59,440 nt of DNA from Cyanocohniella sp. LLY. GTDB taxonomy: Bacteria; Cyanobacteriota; Cyanobacteriia; Cyanobacteriales; Nostocaceae. The translations under genes were made by a program, and so were the position numbers. The stretch covers positions 1-59,440 of the forward strand of contig JAKOMP010000027.1 in assembly GCA_022241785.1 (NCBI GenBank), written 5' to 3'. Shown here in pieces: positions 18,409 through 27,934 of this stretch. Below the pieces are notes generated by a model. That model saw only the letters and a program-made list of their open reading frames with translations, was not told where the DNA came from and ran no database searches. Numbering within the stretch: the stretch's first letter is position 1; every line of letters begins with the position of its first letter.

Positions 18409-19608
18409 CTATGCTTGCTTCATTTGGGTGAACAAAGCCTCATACTGCTTCATGACTTCTGGAGGTAACGGGAGTAAAAATTCACTTTGGTTGAAAGTCT
18501 CACGATTACTTTGTAACAAACCCCTGAACGGTTGTTGAATATCCGCCGGGACAATATCGGGAAAAATTGGCGAATTACTTCGAGTTAGCACAGAAATTTG
18601 CTTGGCAATATTTGGTTGCCAACAAAAATCAATCCACTGAGATGAGATAGTATCTTGGGCAGCTTTTGTCGGACGTACCCATAAGTCTGCCCACATTGCC
18701 GTTCCTGATTGTGGAATAACTGCACTTAGTTGGGGATAACGTGCCAAAACTGGCATGATATCGCTTGACCAACCAACTGCTAGCCATGTATCTCCAGTAA
18801 TTAAAGGTTGTAAATAGTTATTAGAACTGTAGAACTTCACTTGTTGATTGAGTGTGCGTAGTTCCTGTTCTAAATCGGGTATGGTGTCCAGATTCTCTGT
18901 ATTGTAAGAGTTTCCTAGCTTTTTCAAAACCAGACCAATGACTTCTCTGGGTTGATTAAGTAAAGAAATCCGCGATCGCAATTCATCTCGCCACAAATCA
19001 CTCCAATCCTGCGGCGTCAATCCTAATCTTTGTAATCTTTCACGATGATACACAATCATCGTACTTCCCCAACGGTAAGGAGCCGCCCACACTTGTCCTT
19101 GAGTGTCTAGGTTACCTTGAGCGTTGCGCGTTACTAGTTGTTGCCATCTTTGATCCAAAGCAGTCCAATTTTTTAACTGTTGAATTTCTGGCTGTGTCAA
19201 CGGTTGAATTAGTTGCTGCTCGATAGCTGCTCTTAGCCAGTAATCACCCAATGTCACCAAGTTAGATGCCGCAACTGTTTCTGATTGCCCAAAGGGTAAA
19301 AAGCGTGTCCAAATTGGGTCGTTAGTAGTGTTCGGTTTCTGCTGCCAACCTTGCAATTGCTTAAATATATCTTGTATCTGCTCAACTGGGGCAAACTGTA
19401 ACTGCACCCGTTGCTGCAAACTGCGGCGAAATTGACTAACTACTTGGCTAGGTATAGAACCTTGGAGTAGCCGGACACTGAGTTCTGTTTGGTTACCACC
19501 ACCGCACCCAACCAGCAGTTGTGAAAGTGCCAGTCCACTTGCGCCAATCAAAAAAGATCGTCTATTTAATGATGTGGGGTTGGGAATGGGGAATTTCGGA
19601 TTATACAT
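18409..19608 (-). CDS. Tat-type extracellular solute-binding lipoprotein (PotD-like)
   Basis: A 399-residue periplasmic binding protein. The N-terminus carries a twin-arginine signal (NRRSFLIGASGLALSQLLVGC) that ends in a lipobox with Cys at about residue 35, so it should be exported folded and lipidated. The body resembles spermidine/putrescine-type binding proteins of family 1 (VWAAPYRWGSTMIVYHRERL, PLITGDTWLAVGWSSDIM). The ligand might be a polyamine or another small molecule. No permease or ATPase gene is nearby, so it is an orphan subunit. Convergent with the preceding gene, with almost no space for a terminator. Confidence 0.82.
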   Translation of the reverse strand: MYNPKFPIPNPTSLNRRSFLIGASGLALSQLLVGCGGGNQTELSVRLLQGSIPSQVVSQFRRSLQQRVQLQFAPVEQIQDIFKQLQGWQQKPNTTNDPIWTRFLPFGQSETVAASNLVTLGDYWLRAAIEQQLIQPLTQPEIQQLKNWTALDQRWQQLVTRNAQGNLDTQGQVWAAPYRWGSTMIVYHRERLQRLGLTPQDWSDLWRDELRSRISLLNQPREVIGLVLKKLGNSYNTENLDTIPDLEQELRTLNQQVKFYSSNNYLQPLITGDTWLAVGWSSDIMPVLARYPQLSAVIPQSGTAMWADLWVRPTKAAQDTISSQWIDFCWQPNIAKQISVLTRSNSPIFPDIVPADIQQPFRGLLQSNRETFNQSEFLLPLPPEVMKQYEALFTQMKQA

Positions 19609-19661
19609 GATAAAAATTGCACCCTTGAGCGCTTATTTAGGCATATTTTCAGGATAGTGCT

Positions 19662-19722
19662 GTCAAAAGAGGCAGGGGAGCAGGCTTCGCCCTGAGCGTC
19701 AGCCGAAGGGGAGCAAGGGGGA
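19662..19722. repeat. Palindrome-rich interspersed repeat, copy B (shortened, inverted)
   Basis: It reads GTCAAAAGAGGCAGGGGAGC, then CGTCAGCCGAAGGGGAGCAA. Relative to 14673-14746 and 39669-39742 it is inverted and lacks the central block with the TACCCTTCGGGAAGC hairpin. Confidence 0.75.
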
Positions 19723-19853
19723 GAGACTGGGAAGTCCCTTGTACTCCGCCCCAGTGACTAACATCAGACTCTTTTAGTATAAATAGCTGGTATGAATTAG
19801 ATTTTCTCAATAATTATCATGATAAATATGCATAAAATTATTTAGTTATATTC

Positions 19854-19945
19854 AGGGCTTACGTAACTAACCACGTATTTTCGTCATTGCGACCGTAGGG
19901 AAGCAATCTCAAAGCCTTGGTTTTCGTAGCGAGTGCGTAAATCCT
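19854..19945. repeat. 92-bp MITE-like element, copy 1 (AGGRCTTACGTAA ends)
   Basis: It starts AGGGCTTACGTAACTAACCA and ends GAGTGCGTAAATCCT, so the ends are imperfect inverted repeats. A 92-bp copy with only a few differences is at 27843-27934. The end sequence matches that of the 192-bp element at 55624-55815. Confidence 0.85.
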
Positions 19946-20074
19946 AATATTTATAAACAAATACTTAAATAACATATTCCCACAAAGCTTTTGAAAAATT
20001 AAATAATTCATAAGTATGGTTAAGATCACCAGTAAATTGAATAACATAAGGAAAATATGCGAACCGACCGTTAA

Positions 20075-20449
20075 ATGGAGCCATTACAACAGCAAATCCT
20101 GACTTTGAGTCATAAATTGGATGCCCTCTGCCAGGTGATAGAGCAACTCGACGGTAAAGTCACTCAGGCTGTCTCAGAGTGTTCTTTAGCAAATACCCAA
20201 GCAAAAGACAATTATGTAGAAAATAGTGATGCAGGCAGTCACCAGTTCAAAAAACACATCAATTTTCATTCTGAGATGGAACATAAAGATGTATTGACAG
20301 ATGGCATTTATTTAGACATGAATAGGCAAAACGGAGATGCGGGCATAACGCCAGAAATTCAAATACAAAGACTGACAGCACAATTAACAGCAGCCTACAA
20401 TCGCATTGCAGCTTTAGAAGAACAATTAATGAAAGAAAGAATCCATTAA
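20075..20449 (+). CDS. Coiled-coil protein of unknown function
   Basis: A 124-residue, soluble, acidic protein. Heptad-like helices lie at the start (PLQQQILTLSHKLDALCQVIEQLDGKV) and end (IQIQRLTAQLTAAYNRIAALEEQLMKE), separated by a polar, probably unfolded middle (residues 40-90). The layout suggests a dimer or a scaffold. I do not recognise a named family. The spacer upstream (19609-20074) holds two interspersed repeats and no other gene. No clear Shine-Dalgarno precedes the ATG. Confidence 0.65.
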   Translation: MEPLQQQILTLSHKLDALCQVIEQLDGKVTQAVSECSLANTQAKDNYVENSDAGSHQFKKHINFHSEMEHKDVLTDGIYLDMNRQNGDAGITPEIQIQRLTAQLTAAYNRIAALEEQLMKERIH

Positions 20450-20519
20450 ATTTGCTAGTTATTCAGTAGTCAATAATTTGAAAAATTAGCCGGCATCTAT
20501 TATGAGTCCGGTGCTTTTG

Positions 20520-21665
20520 CTATTGACTATTGACTTGGCTGAGTCGCTCAATCTGAGATTCAATAGCAGCTAAAAGTTGATCTTGCTGCCAATTGTGACT
20601 GAGATTAGCAGCGATGCAAGCGGCTCCAGCCCCTACACCTTCTTTAACAAAGCCCCGTTCATAAGCTTGAAGTTGAGGATAGCGAGAATCCGCAAAACTT
20701 AACTGAGTAGCAAATAAACAAGGAACTGTTTTACCTAGACTAAGTGCTAAATCAACAGTATTTCCAGTTGCATCTTCTGCTACCCAACGAGTCGTACCCA
20801 CAACAACTTCTGCTGGTTGCCAAGCTAGATTATAAGCTTGGGCGATCGCACTCATTAAAGCATACACCGCCAGCATTTGCGTCCCACCTGCCAACATCAC
20901 ACCACAACTGCGACTAGCTGCGATGGCCATTCCCGCCACCACCACTTGCATGGGATCACCCACAGCAGCAACGAGCCTAAGGGGATCTATTGGGAGAGAT
21001 GATTGTAATTCTTCCCCCCTGCACCCCTGCACCCCTGCTCTCATCCTCTCCAAACCAGCTTGCACTACTGCCCACTTTTGCGCGTGGTTACAAATAGGGT
21101 GACTACTGTTGACTTTTCCCGCTGCGTCTATACCCAAGCCGGTTAAAATCGCCAGGGCAGTTGTTGTGCCTCCCACAACGCACTCACTTAAAATTACATA
21201 TCCTTGTTGAGTATCGGCAGCTAGACGTTCTCCCCACAGTAAACCTTGTTTGAATAAGTGGTGTACTATACTCAATTCCATAGCGGCCCCTCCACTTAAG
21301 CATTTAGCAGCATCACCACCTAAATCAATGGCTGGTACAGCAGGAGAGTGGGGTAAACCAGCATTAAATAAATAAATGGGAATTTTCAGGGCTTCAACTA
21401 CAGCACGAGAAATTAACACAGGGGAAGCACCTGCTGTTAACGGTGGTAGAGGATACAAAGGTTTTTTTTCTGGGCCATAGTATAAAAACTCCGCATCAGC
21501 ACAAGCAGTATATTTTCGGTCTTCTGGAGTGCTACCAGCTGCGGAAATTCCGGGAATTAAACCAGTTTCAGTAAAACCCAAAACACAGGCAAATATAGGT
21601 AAACAACCCCGATACTTATTAATCCATGCTTCACCCTGTTTGATTTGGGTATAAATCCGCACCAT
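20520..21665 (-). CDS. cobT: Nicotinate-nucleotide-dependent phosphoribosyltransferase, CobT type (TIGR00303/UPF0284)
   Basis: A 381-residue protein of the archaeal/cyanobacterial CobT group, which activates the lower ligand base for cobalamin (alpha-ribazole phosphate formation). Visible family segments are FACVLGFTETGLIPGISAAG, VISRAVVEAL, ECVVGGTTTALAILTGLGIDAAGKVNSSHP and GGTQMLAVYALM. At about residues 205-222 the chain carries RMRAGVQGCRGEELQSS, encoded by tandem CCCCTGCA units (21015-21041), a probable in-frame repeat insertion. It lies downstream of the DUF2232 gene with a 14-bp gap on the same strand, so they may be co-transcribed. Other cobalamin genes in the window are cobD and cbiA. 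Confidence 0.85.
   Translation of the reverse strand: MVRIYTQIKQGEAWINKYRGCLPIFACVLGFTETGLIPGISAAGSTPEDRKYTACADAEFLYYGPEKKPLYPLPPLTAGASPVLISRAVVEALKIPIYLFNAGLPHSPAVPAIDLGGDAAKCLSGGAAMELSIVHHLFKQGLLWGERLAADTQQGYVILSECVVGGTTTALAILTGLGIDAAGKVNSSHPICNHAQKWAVVQAGLERMRAGVQGCRGEELQSSLPIDPLRLVAAVGDPMQVVVAGMAIAASRSCGVMLAGGTQMLAVYALMSAIAQAYNLAWQPAEVVVGTTRWVAEDATGNTVDLALSLGKTVPCLFATQLSFADSRYPQLQAYERGFVKEGVGAGAACIAANLSHNWQQDQLLAAIESQIERLSQVNSQ
21015..21041. repeat. CCCCTGCA tandem repeat inside cobT
   Basis: Three units of CCCCTGCA/CCCCTGCT lie in tandem. They keep the cobT frame open on the minus strand and encode a Gly/Arg/Gln-rich run that is not part of the conserved fold. Confidence 0.65.
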
Positions 21666-21679
21666 ACTTTTTAAATTAT

Positions 21680-22396
21680 CTACCCTTCATAATCCATCAA
21701 AACTTGCACCCATTGTGGCGGACGGGGAATGGAGTTGCCCAAGCGATCCAATAGTAGCCATGCTGCCAGGTGTACCATAAACAGATAGATAAAGTTATTG
21801 ATCACAATTAAAGCGATCGCACCCAGTTGAATCAAAAATACACTAGGACTAGCTAATAATTGCAGTCTTAAAAAAGCCCATTCTATGAGTTCTGTGACTT
21901 GGTTAATCACATAAATCCACAGGTCTTCACCTGATAGTATAGACAGCAACCACAACCGAAAAAACACGCCTAATGTCCCCAACAACGTACCTAAGGTAAT
22001 AGACACAATCCAAGGAACACGACGATGCCACGTTGCACCCAACAGTACACCCATAAAAGCAAAAGGCATGACAAACAATAGACTACGGACTGGCCCCATT
22101 AGCACTGATAACAGCAAACCAGAAGTCACAGCAGCCATCCACGCTGCTCTTTTGCCCCAGCGCAAGTAGACTAAGGCGATGGGTACAGGAAAAAATATCC
22201 GTAAAACTGGCCCCAAGGGAAAGTAAAAATTAATAAACCAGATGAGGCTAGCCGTACTAGCTAAAAATGCTGTTTCTACCATTCGTAAGGGCGCATCAAC
22301 TTTGAGACTAGGCCGCCTTAACTCTTCTTTCTCTAAGAGGGTATTTTGAGTTTTAGCGGATGGGTCTTCATCTGGTAGAGAATTTAAAATACTCAT
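21680..22396 (-). CDS. DUF2232 family integral membrane protein
   Basis: A 238-residue protein with about six predicted membrane helices after a polar N-terminus of about 40 residues (FLASTASLIWFINFYF, PVPIALVYLRWG, AAVTSGLLLSVLM, FVMPFAFMGVLLGATW and others). It resembles the DUF2232/YybS family of small membrane proteins, some of which look like substrate-capture components. The function is unknown. The gene lies between the Crp-family regulator (13 bp upstream) and cobT (14 bp downstream) on one strand, so the three probably form one transcript. Proximity to cobT makes a link to cobalamin or base uptake conceivable, but this is speculative. Confidence 0.75.
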   Translation of the reverse strand: MSILNSLPDEDPSAKTQNTLLEKEELRRPSLKVDAPLRMVETAFLASTASLIWFINFYFPLGPVLRIFFPVPIALVYLRWGKRAAWMAAVTSGLLLSVLMGPVRSLLFVMPFAFMGVLLGATWHRRVPWIVSITLGTLLGTLGVFFRLWLLSILSGEDLWIYVINQVTELIEWAFLRLQLLASPSVFLIQLGAIALIVINNFIYLFMVHLAAWLLLDRLGNSIPRPPQWVQVLMDYEG

Positions 22397-22409
22397 TTTG
22401 GCAAAATTA

Positions 22410-23108
22410 TTAAACTATCATTCTTTCTAAGGCTGACAAATCGGGAATACAAATAGTGTCCTGCTCCCTTCTAATCAAACCTTTTTTTTCTAGTCTTGTT
22501 AATACTCTTGTAACTGTTTCCCGTGCCAGTCCACTCAAACTACTCACTTCCCTGTGAGGCAAGTTAGGAATTTCGGTTCCTGTCTGTGCTTGTTTTCCCT
22601 GTCCTTCTGCCAAGAATAACAAAGCGTCGGCAACTCGTGACTGACTATCAGATTCTCGCAATCGCAGTCGCCGATTTACCTGCCGCAAGCGTCGAGCCAT
22701 TAGTTGTGCTAATCTTACTCCCGCCAAGGGTTCTGTATGGAGTAATTTAACAAAATCTTGCGATGGCATACTGCCAATTATTGTCGGTGTCAGGGTAATC
22801 ACATCCGTGGAGCGCGGTACTTCATCTAGCGCCGCCATTTCACCGAATAACTCCCCTTTGCCAATAATATTTAGTGTTACCTCTTTACCTTCCAAATTAT
22901 ATGTACGTATTTTTACCCATCCATCTAAGATAAAGTATACTGAACCTCCCCAGTCGTTTTCCAGCAGAATCACTTGATTAGCTGGATGTGTACGAGTCAC
23001 AAGATGGGTGAGGGCTAGTTCCACAGCCGTTTCTGGCAACCCTTCAAAAAAGGGAGCTGACAATATCCAGGGATTAGTAGGTGCTTGCAAGCTATATCGG
23101 TCTTCCAT
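22410..23108 (-). CDS. Crp/Fnr-family transcriptional regulator
   Basis: A 232-residue two-domain regulator. The N-terminal cyclic-nucleotide-binding-like beta roll includes GSVYFILDGWVKI and the phosphate-cassette-like FGEMAALDEVPRSTDV. The dimer helix is VRLAQLMARRLRQVNRRLRLRE, and the C-terminal winged helix includes REVSSLSGLARETVTRVLTRLEKKGLI. It lacks the N-terminal cysteines of Fnr. It is not NtcA, whose start and effector region differ. In the cassette Ser-Thr replaces the usual Ser-Ala, so cAMP binding is uncertain. It heads a likely operon with the DUF2232 protein and cobT. Confidence 0.88.
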   Translation of the reverse strand: MEDRYSLQAPTNPWILSAPFFEGLPETAVELALTHLVTRTHPANQVILLENDWGGSVYFILDGWVKIRTYNLEGKEVTLNIIGKGELFGEMAALDEVPRSTDVITLTPTIIGSMPSQDFVKLLHTEPLAGVRLAQLMARRLRQVNRRLRLRESDSQSRVADALLFLAEGQGKQAQTGTEIPNLPHREVSSLSGLARETVTRVLTRLEKKGLIRREQDTICIPDLSALERMIV

Positions 23109-23877
23109 TACGACTTAATTTATTAAAGCTGCTATGTATAAAACAAACAAGAGCGCTATATTCAACTTAAGCGATTAAAGCACAACCCCTTTCAAAAAGA
23201 ATACTAAACTGTGTTACACAAGAAAGCTACAAGTATTTTTTATCAACAATCTTGACCTATGGGTTAGAATTGCGTAAACCTTTTGCTCACGGCATTTTAC
23301 GCCTTTTGGAGTCTCTTTTAGGGGTCAAATGCATTGTCAACAAGATTACTTACAATATATAGCCAAACAAGATCAATGATACTCAAGGTAGTTAATTTTT
23401 GCTAATGTAAAATTTTTATCTGTTCATACAGAGCAACATTAAGTCAAAAATATCCCCTTGCCATTCAGTGACTGGTTAGCTACATTAATTGCTCGTGTGG
23501 GTGCAAAGTCGGGGAAATTAGCTTTGTTGGTCTAATGTCGTCATTACAGGCATTTCTCTTACCAAGACTATTTACTTAGCTGTTGCATTTGTGGATGTTT
23601 TGCATAACATAAAGTCCGAGAAGCTGTAACATCGCCTGTATGGTGAGAAGACACAGCACTTTGTATAAAAACAAATTCGGCATACCTTTTGTATTTTTAA
23701 ATTGCAACTAACTGTCAAGTTACTCTTTTACAACGGATGCTAATGAATGACTGCCAAGTCGGGTAGTAATCCATCACATCACCTTAGTAAGCAGTCCGAA
23801 AGATTCCCACCTGAGGAACTTTCATACATGTAGTTCCCCGACCCGTTAAAGTACAGTTCTAGATAAGGTAATTCAAA
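23109..23877. other. Long intergenic region
   Basis: This 769-bp gap separates divergent genes (the Crp-family regulator and the actin-fold protein). It is AT-rich and contains no coding frame I trust, no tRNA, and no interspersed repeat of the kinds found elsewhere. It is long enough for two promoters, long leaders or a small RNA; none could be identified by eye. Confidence 0.4.
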
Positions 23878-26800
23878 GTGACTTCCCGCGCAGATGAAAT
23901 TCAAAAATTAATTGCAGACATTGACAACTTACTCAATAGCAGTGGTAAGCGTCTGACTCGGTTGTTGTCTAGTCAGGCGCCGGAAGCTAGAGAGGTTTTA
24001 GAACGAATTCGCCAATTCCTTGTCCAGCAAGGAGAAACTGAAGTTTTCCCAAGTGCAGACCAAAACCAGGTATCTGGACAGGGACAAAGATCACCTTTGT
24101 TAGAAAAATTTGTCGAACAAGCTCATAACCAATCTGCTGCACAGCAAAACCAAGTTGTGCAAGACCACAGTGATTTGATCTCCCAGCAATTAAAAACCGA
24201 ATTAACAGCATTAATGCAGCCGTTGCAAGCAGAATTAGCAACGATGTTGCAAGAGCGGGCAACACTTGTACAAGAAATTAGACAGCTAGAGCAAAGGCGA
24301 CTACACAACTACTCCTTAAGCCAGCAGTGGGCTAACCAGGAGCAGATGATTTCCGAATTTTTACAGGTACTAATGAGCCGTTTACCTGCTTTAGCGTCAC
24401 AAAATAGGGAAAATGTCTCTAGTAGTAATAGTCAACCACCTAGACAATTAGCATCGGCGGCAACTCAACCTTTCTTAGAATCTACACCCCAAACAGAACG
24501 CTTAACACATCTATCCCAGGACTTAGATCAAAGTCTATTATCCTTAGATGGGACTGTAAATGTTGTATTTGAAGCATTACAACGGAATATTAATACTTAT
24601 CACGAATCCTTATCTCAATCACTGGCACGAATGCACAATACGGGAGTGCAGGGTGAACAGTTGATGGTAAACTTCCTCAACAGTTTAACGCAGCATTTGC
24701 CCCAAACATTGCCCAGTAACCCATCATCGGATGAGGGGGGAGAAAACCAGTCATCATTTACTGCACCTGAAGCAACACAACCAGCCCAACAAGGTGATTT
24801 AGCCAATCAAATGTGGCAATTTATCGAGACAGAGACTGCAACTTCACTGACATTTAATGGTGAGGAAGAAGATGTTGATGTTACAGATAATCTCGATGCA
24901 ATGCTTTTGGAGCTTGGTGTCAATGATTCTTTATCATCTGAGCCAGCATCGATGGAATCCCCGCAGGATAATTTGGAGTTAATTGGTGATGAAATAGATC
25001 AACTGTATGTGAGTTTGTTGGGTAAAGAGAACTTTACTAGTTTGCACCTTGATGTTATCCCAGTAGTTGTTACAGAAGAGTTATCATTCCCCACTGAGCC
25101 ACAAATTACCGAGACTATAGTTGCATCTCCCATTGAGCCAGTAGCAGATGTGCCAGATCCTTGGTTAGAGGCATTAAATACCAGGAATACTCATCTGCAA
25201 GCGACACAAGATGCTGCCATACAACCGCAAGACTCATCATCAGAGTCATGGCAAGGCTTATTTTTTGCAGAAGATAGTGACCCAGGCCAATCCATAGGCA
25301 GTTCTGGGTTTTCACAAACACAAGTTGTCGTCACTGATGATTACCAGATTCAGCCCAGTCGTGCTGATACAATTACAGCCTTGAGTGACTTATTTGTGGA
25401 CATGGGAAGTGAACAGGAGTGGTTGGGAATTGCTTCTCCTTTAGAAACCGCAGTAGTAACGCCACCAGAAATAGCTGTTGTTGACCAGTCGGAAATAGTC
25501 GCCAACAATGAAGAGCAAGAGCAGTTGTTAGACACTTATATTGCTGCTTCTCCCCAAGAAAATTTGCTGCTACCAGAAGATAGTCATGGGGCCACCATAT
25601 CTGATATTTTTCTGGATGAAGGGCAATGGCAGCAATTGCATCAAGATTTAGCCAATTTTGACGAGCTACTAGATTCTAATTTTAACTTAGATGTATTTGC
25701 AGAGAGCATAGACCAGCACAAACTGGCTGACCCCAGCACACCAGATATTGCTGTTTCTAGTGCGGATGTGTCGCAGATTGCCCCGATATCTTGGCCGCAA
25801 ACAGAAGCTGACTTAGACTTTAGCCCCACAGAGACCACAGAACAGGCTGTGAATTGGGAACCAGAAAGTTCGTCTATTTCCATTTCTAGCTCTAGGAGTC
25901 ACCCAGAAGTTGCACCCGATATTCTCGACTCAGTTTGGTATTTAGGAATTGATGTAGGAACAACTGGCATTTCTGCGGCATTGTTAAATCAGAACAATTC
26001 TGTGGTGTATCCTATCTACTGGTCAGCAGACAACCAACAGGAAGTTACTTCGTTTCAACAATCATTCCGGTTACCCGCAGAGGTTTATTTGCCGTCTACT
26101 TCCAGACCGCAAGAGGAAACTGCAAGCCAGACAGATGCAAATCATTTACATAAATCAGCCAAAAATCCCCAGAATAACTTTTACTCGGCCCAGTTAAAAC
26201 CATACTTACAGGTGGCTGTTCCCTACAAAAGTGAACAACAAAAATGGGAACCTGTGCTGCAATTTAACGAATTTTCTGCGGGGCCTTTGATTTGGGTTGT
26301 GCGATCGCTCTCGAAATTACTGTTAACCTTAAAAGCAGATCGCCACAGCACGACTCAGGGTTTAATTGCCACTGCGGTGGGTTTAAATGAAAAAACTTTC
26401 CATAATATTATTAATCAGATTGCTGGTGTAATTTGCACTTGTCCATCTAATTGGTCAGAACAATATCGCTTTAATGTGCGAGAAGCTTTACTTACCAGTA
26501 AATTAGTCCAACATCCCCAACAAGTCTTTTTTGTCGAGGAAGCCATTGCTAGTCTGCTCAGTACCCTCGATGGTGCCAATGGTGAAATAGTACAATTAAG
26601 CGATCGCCAGGGTTTACGTTCTGTGAAAACTAGCGATCATCCTGTGGTTGGTCAAACTTTGGTAATTAATATTGGCGCCACAGCCACAGAAATGGCCCTG
26701 GTGGATTTGCCAGAAAATCTCCAGCAATTAAAACACAATGATTTTCTCCTCCATAGTTTTGCCTATGCCAGCAAGGGAATTGAGCAAGACATTATTTGTC

Positions 26801-27828
26801 AGTTACTATTGCCAAGCAAATACCGCCAAACCCGCTTTGACAACCAGGGAGAGAGTAAAACAATTACCAGCAATCCTTGGCAATGGCAACCCGCCTTTCC
26901 CGGTTTAGATCAAATGCGTTGGCAGAGTTTGGGATTAGAAAAATTAGAATTACCCAAAGTAGGTGAACCAGATATTCCTACTCGTATCCGTCTCCAGCAG
27001 CATTTAGAAAGTTCCTTGTTAGGACAGGCGGTATTAGATGCTGCATTGGCATTGAAGCTGATTTTGCAACATCAAGATACTTTTACCCTAGATTTAGCCG
27101 ATCAGCGATGGACATTACAGCGCAGAGATTTAGAAACTCAAGTGTTTATTCCCTTCGTGCGCCGCTTGAACCGGGAACTAAATAAGTTATTAGTGGCTAA
27201 AGGCATCCCCACAGAAGCCATAAATCAGGCGCTTTTAACTGGTGGCGTGGCTTCCTTGGGAGTTGTTAACAATTGGCTGAAGCAAAAACTCCCCAATGCA
27301 AAGATTATTCAAGATTTGTATCTTGGTGAAAACGGCGCGCCCAATTGTAGTCGGGTGGCCTACGGTTTAGCAATGTTGCCCTTACATCCTCAGGTTTTAG
27401 AAGAACCCAGGCAACAATATACTGACTATTTCCTATTTAGGGAATTACTAGGACTATTACCAGATAGAACCTTATCATTTGGTGAAGTTTTGCAGTTATT
27501 TGAGGGACGGGGCATCAATACTAGTATTTGTCAGCAACGGTTGTTGGCATTCTTAGAAGGTGAGTTACCACCGGGTTTAATTCCCGCCAATCCAGATGCT
27601 ATTTGGTTGACCCCAAGTTCTCAGAATAATTCTCACTACCAGGCGATCGCTGCTACTCCTCTGTTTGAAAAACAAGGTAATCTCACTTATCAAACTAATT
27701 CTCAACAACTGCTAGTTTTACGGCGTTATTTAGATGCTATTAAAGCCAGTACACAGCAACCTATGGAGGAACCTTATACTGTTAATTTCGCCTTGGCAGC
27801 TATACGTGGCAATTCTCAAGAGACATAA
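23878..27828 (+). CDS. Large coiled-coil protein with C-terminal actin/Hsp70-like ATPase fold
   Basis: A 1316-residue protein of unknown function starting at GTG. Residues 1-150 are helical with coiled coil (LKTELTALMQPLQAELATML). Residues about 290-660 are acidic, low in lysine and rich in Ser/Gln/Pro, so probably unfolded. From about 685 an actin/Hsp70-like core appears: phosphate-1 motif WYLGIDVGTTGISAALLN, phosphate-2-like TLVINIGATATEMALVDL, and adenosine-like ALLTGGVASLGVVNNWLK. The core is interrupted by long inserts. About 130 residues follow (FRELLGLLPDRTLSFGEVLQ). Such proteins look cyanobacteria-specific to me. A scaffold or chaperone-like role is a guess. It has no obvious operon partner. 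Confidence 0.8.
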   Translation: MTSRADEIQKLIADIDNLLNSSGKRLTRLLSSQAPEAREVLERIRQFLVQQGETEVFPSADQNQVSGQGQRSPLLEKFVEQAHNQSAAQQNQVVQDHSDLISQQLKTELTALMQPLQAELATMLQERATLVQEIRQLEQRRLHNYSLSQQWANQEQMISEFLQVLMSRLPALASQNRENVSSSNSQPPRQLASAATQPFLESTPQTERLTHLSQDLDQSLLSLDGTVNVVFEALQRNINTYHESLSQSLARMHNTGVQGEQLMVNFLNSLTQHLPQTLPSNPSSDEGGENQSSFTAPEATQPAQQGDLANQMWQFIETETATSLTFNGEEEDVDVTDNLDAMLLELGVNDSLSSEPASMESPQDNLELIGDEIDQLYVSLLGKENFTSLHLDVIPVVVTEELSFPTEPQITETIVASPIEPVADVPDPWLEALNTRNTHLQATQDAAIQPQDSSSESWQGLFFAEDSDPGQSIGSSGFSQTQVVVTDDYQIQPSRADTITALSDLFVDMGSEQEWLGIASPLETAVVTPPEIAVVDQSEIVANNEEQEQLLDTYIAASPQENLLLPEDSHGATISDIFLDEGQWQQLHQDLANFDELLDSNFNLDVFAESIDQHKLADPSTPDIAVSSADVSQIAPISWPQTEADLDFSPTETTEQAVNWEPESSSISISSSRSHPEVAPDILDSVWYLGIDVGTTGISAALLNQNNSVVYPIYWSADNQQEVTSFQQSFRLPAEVYLPSTSRPQEETASQTDANHLHKSAKNPQNNFYSAQLKPYLQVAVPYKSEQQKWEPVLQFNEFSAGPLIWVVRSLSKLLLTLKADRHSTTQGLIATAVGLNEKTFHNIINQIAGVICTCPSNWSEQYRFNVREALLTSKLVQHPQQVFFVEEAIASLLSTLDGANGEIVQLSDRQGLRSVKTSDHPVVGQTLVINIGATATEMALVDLPENLQQLKHNDFLLHSFAYASKGIEQDIICQLLLPSKYRQTRFDNQGESKTITSNPWQWQPAFPGLDQMRWQSLGLEKLELPKVGEPDIPTRIRLQQHLESSLLGQAVLDAALALKLILQHQDTFTLDLADQRWTLQRRDLETQVFIPFVRRLNRELNKLLVAKGIPTEAINQALLTGGVASLGVVNNWLKQKLPNAKIIQDLYLGENGAPNCSRVAYGLAMLPLHPQVLEEPRQQYTDYFLFRELLGLLPDRTLSFGEVLQLFEGRGINTSICQQRLLAFLEGELPPGLIPANPDAIWLTPSSQNNSHYQAIAATPLFEKQGNLTYQTNSQQLLVLRRYLDAIKASTQQPMEEPYTVNFALAAIRGNSQET

Positions 27829-27842
27829 ATCTGATAGTCGTC

Positions 27843-27934
27843 AGGACTTACGTAACCAACCACGTATTTCCGTCATTGCGACCGTAGAGAAGCAATCTCA
27901 AAGCCTTGATTTTCGTGGCGAGTGCGTAAATCCT
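27843..27934. repeat. 92-bp MITE-like element, copy 2
   Basis: It starts AGGACTTACGTAACCAACCA and ends GAGTGCGTAAATCCT, and is nearly identical in sequence and length to 19854-19945, same orientation. Its location right after the stop of the large actin-fold gene is consistent with insertion in a neutral spacer. Confidence 0.87.

Noticed and set aside
23109-23877. Small RNA or hidden gene in the 769-bp gap
   Set aside because: I looked for coding frames, tRNA-like T-loop sequence, and strong hairpins with T-runs but found nothing specific enough to list.
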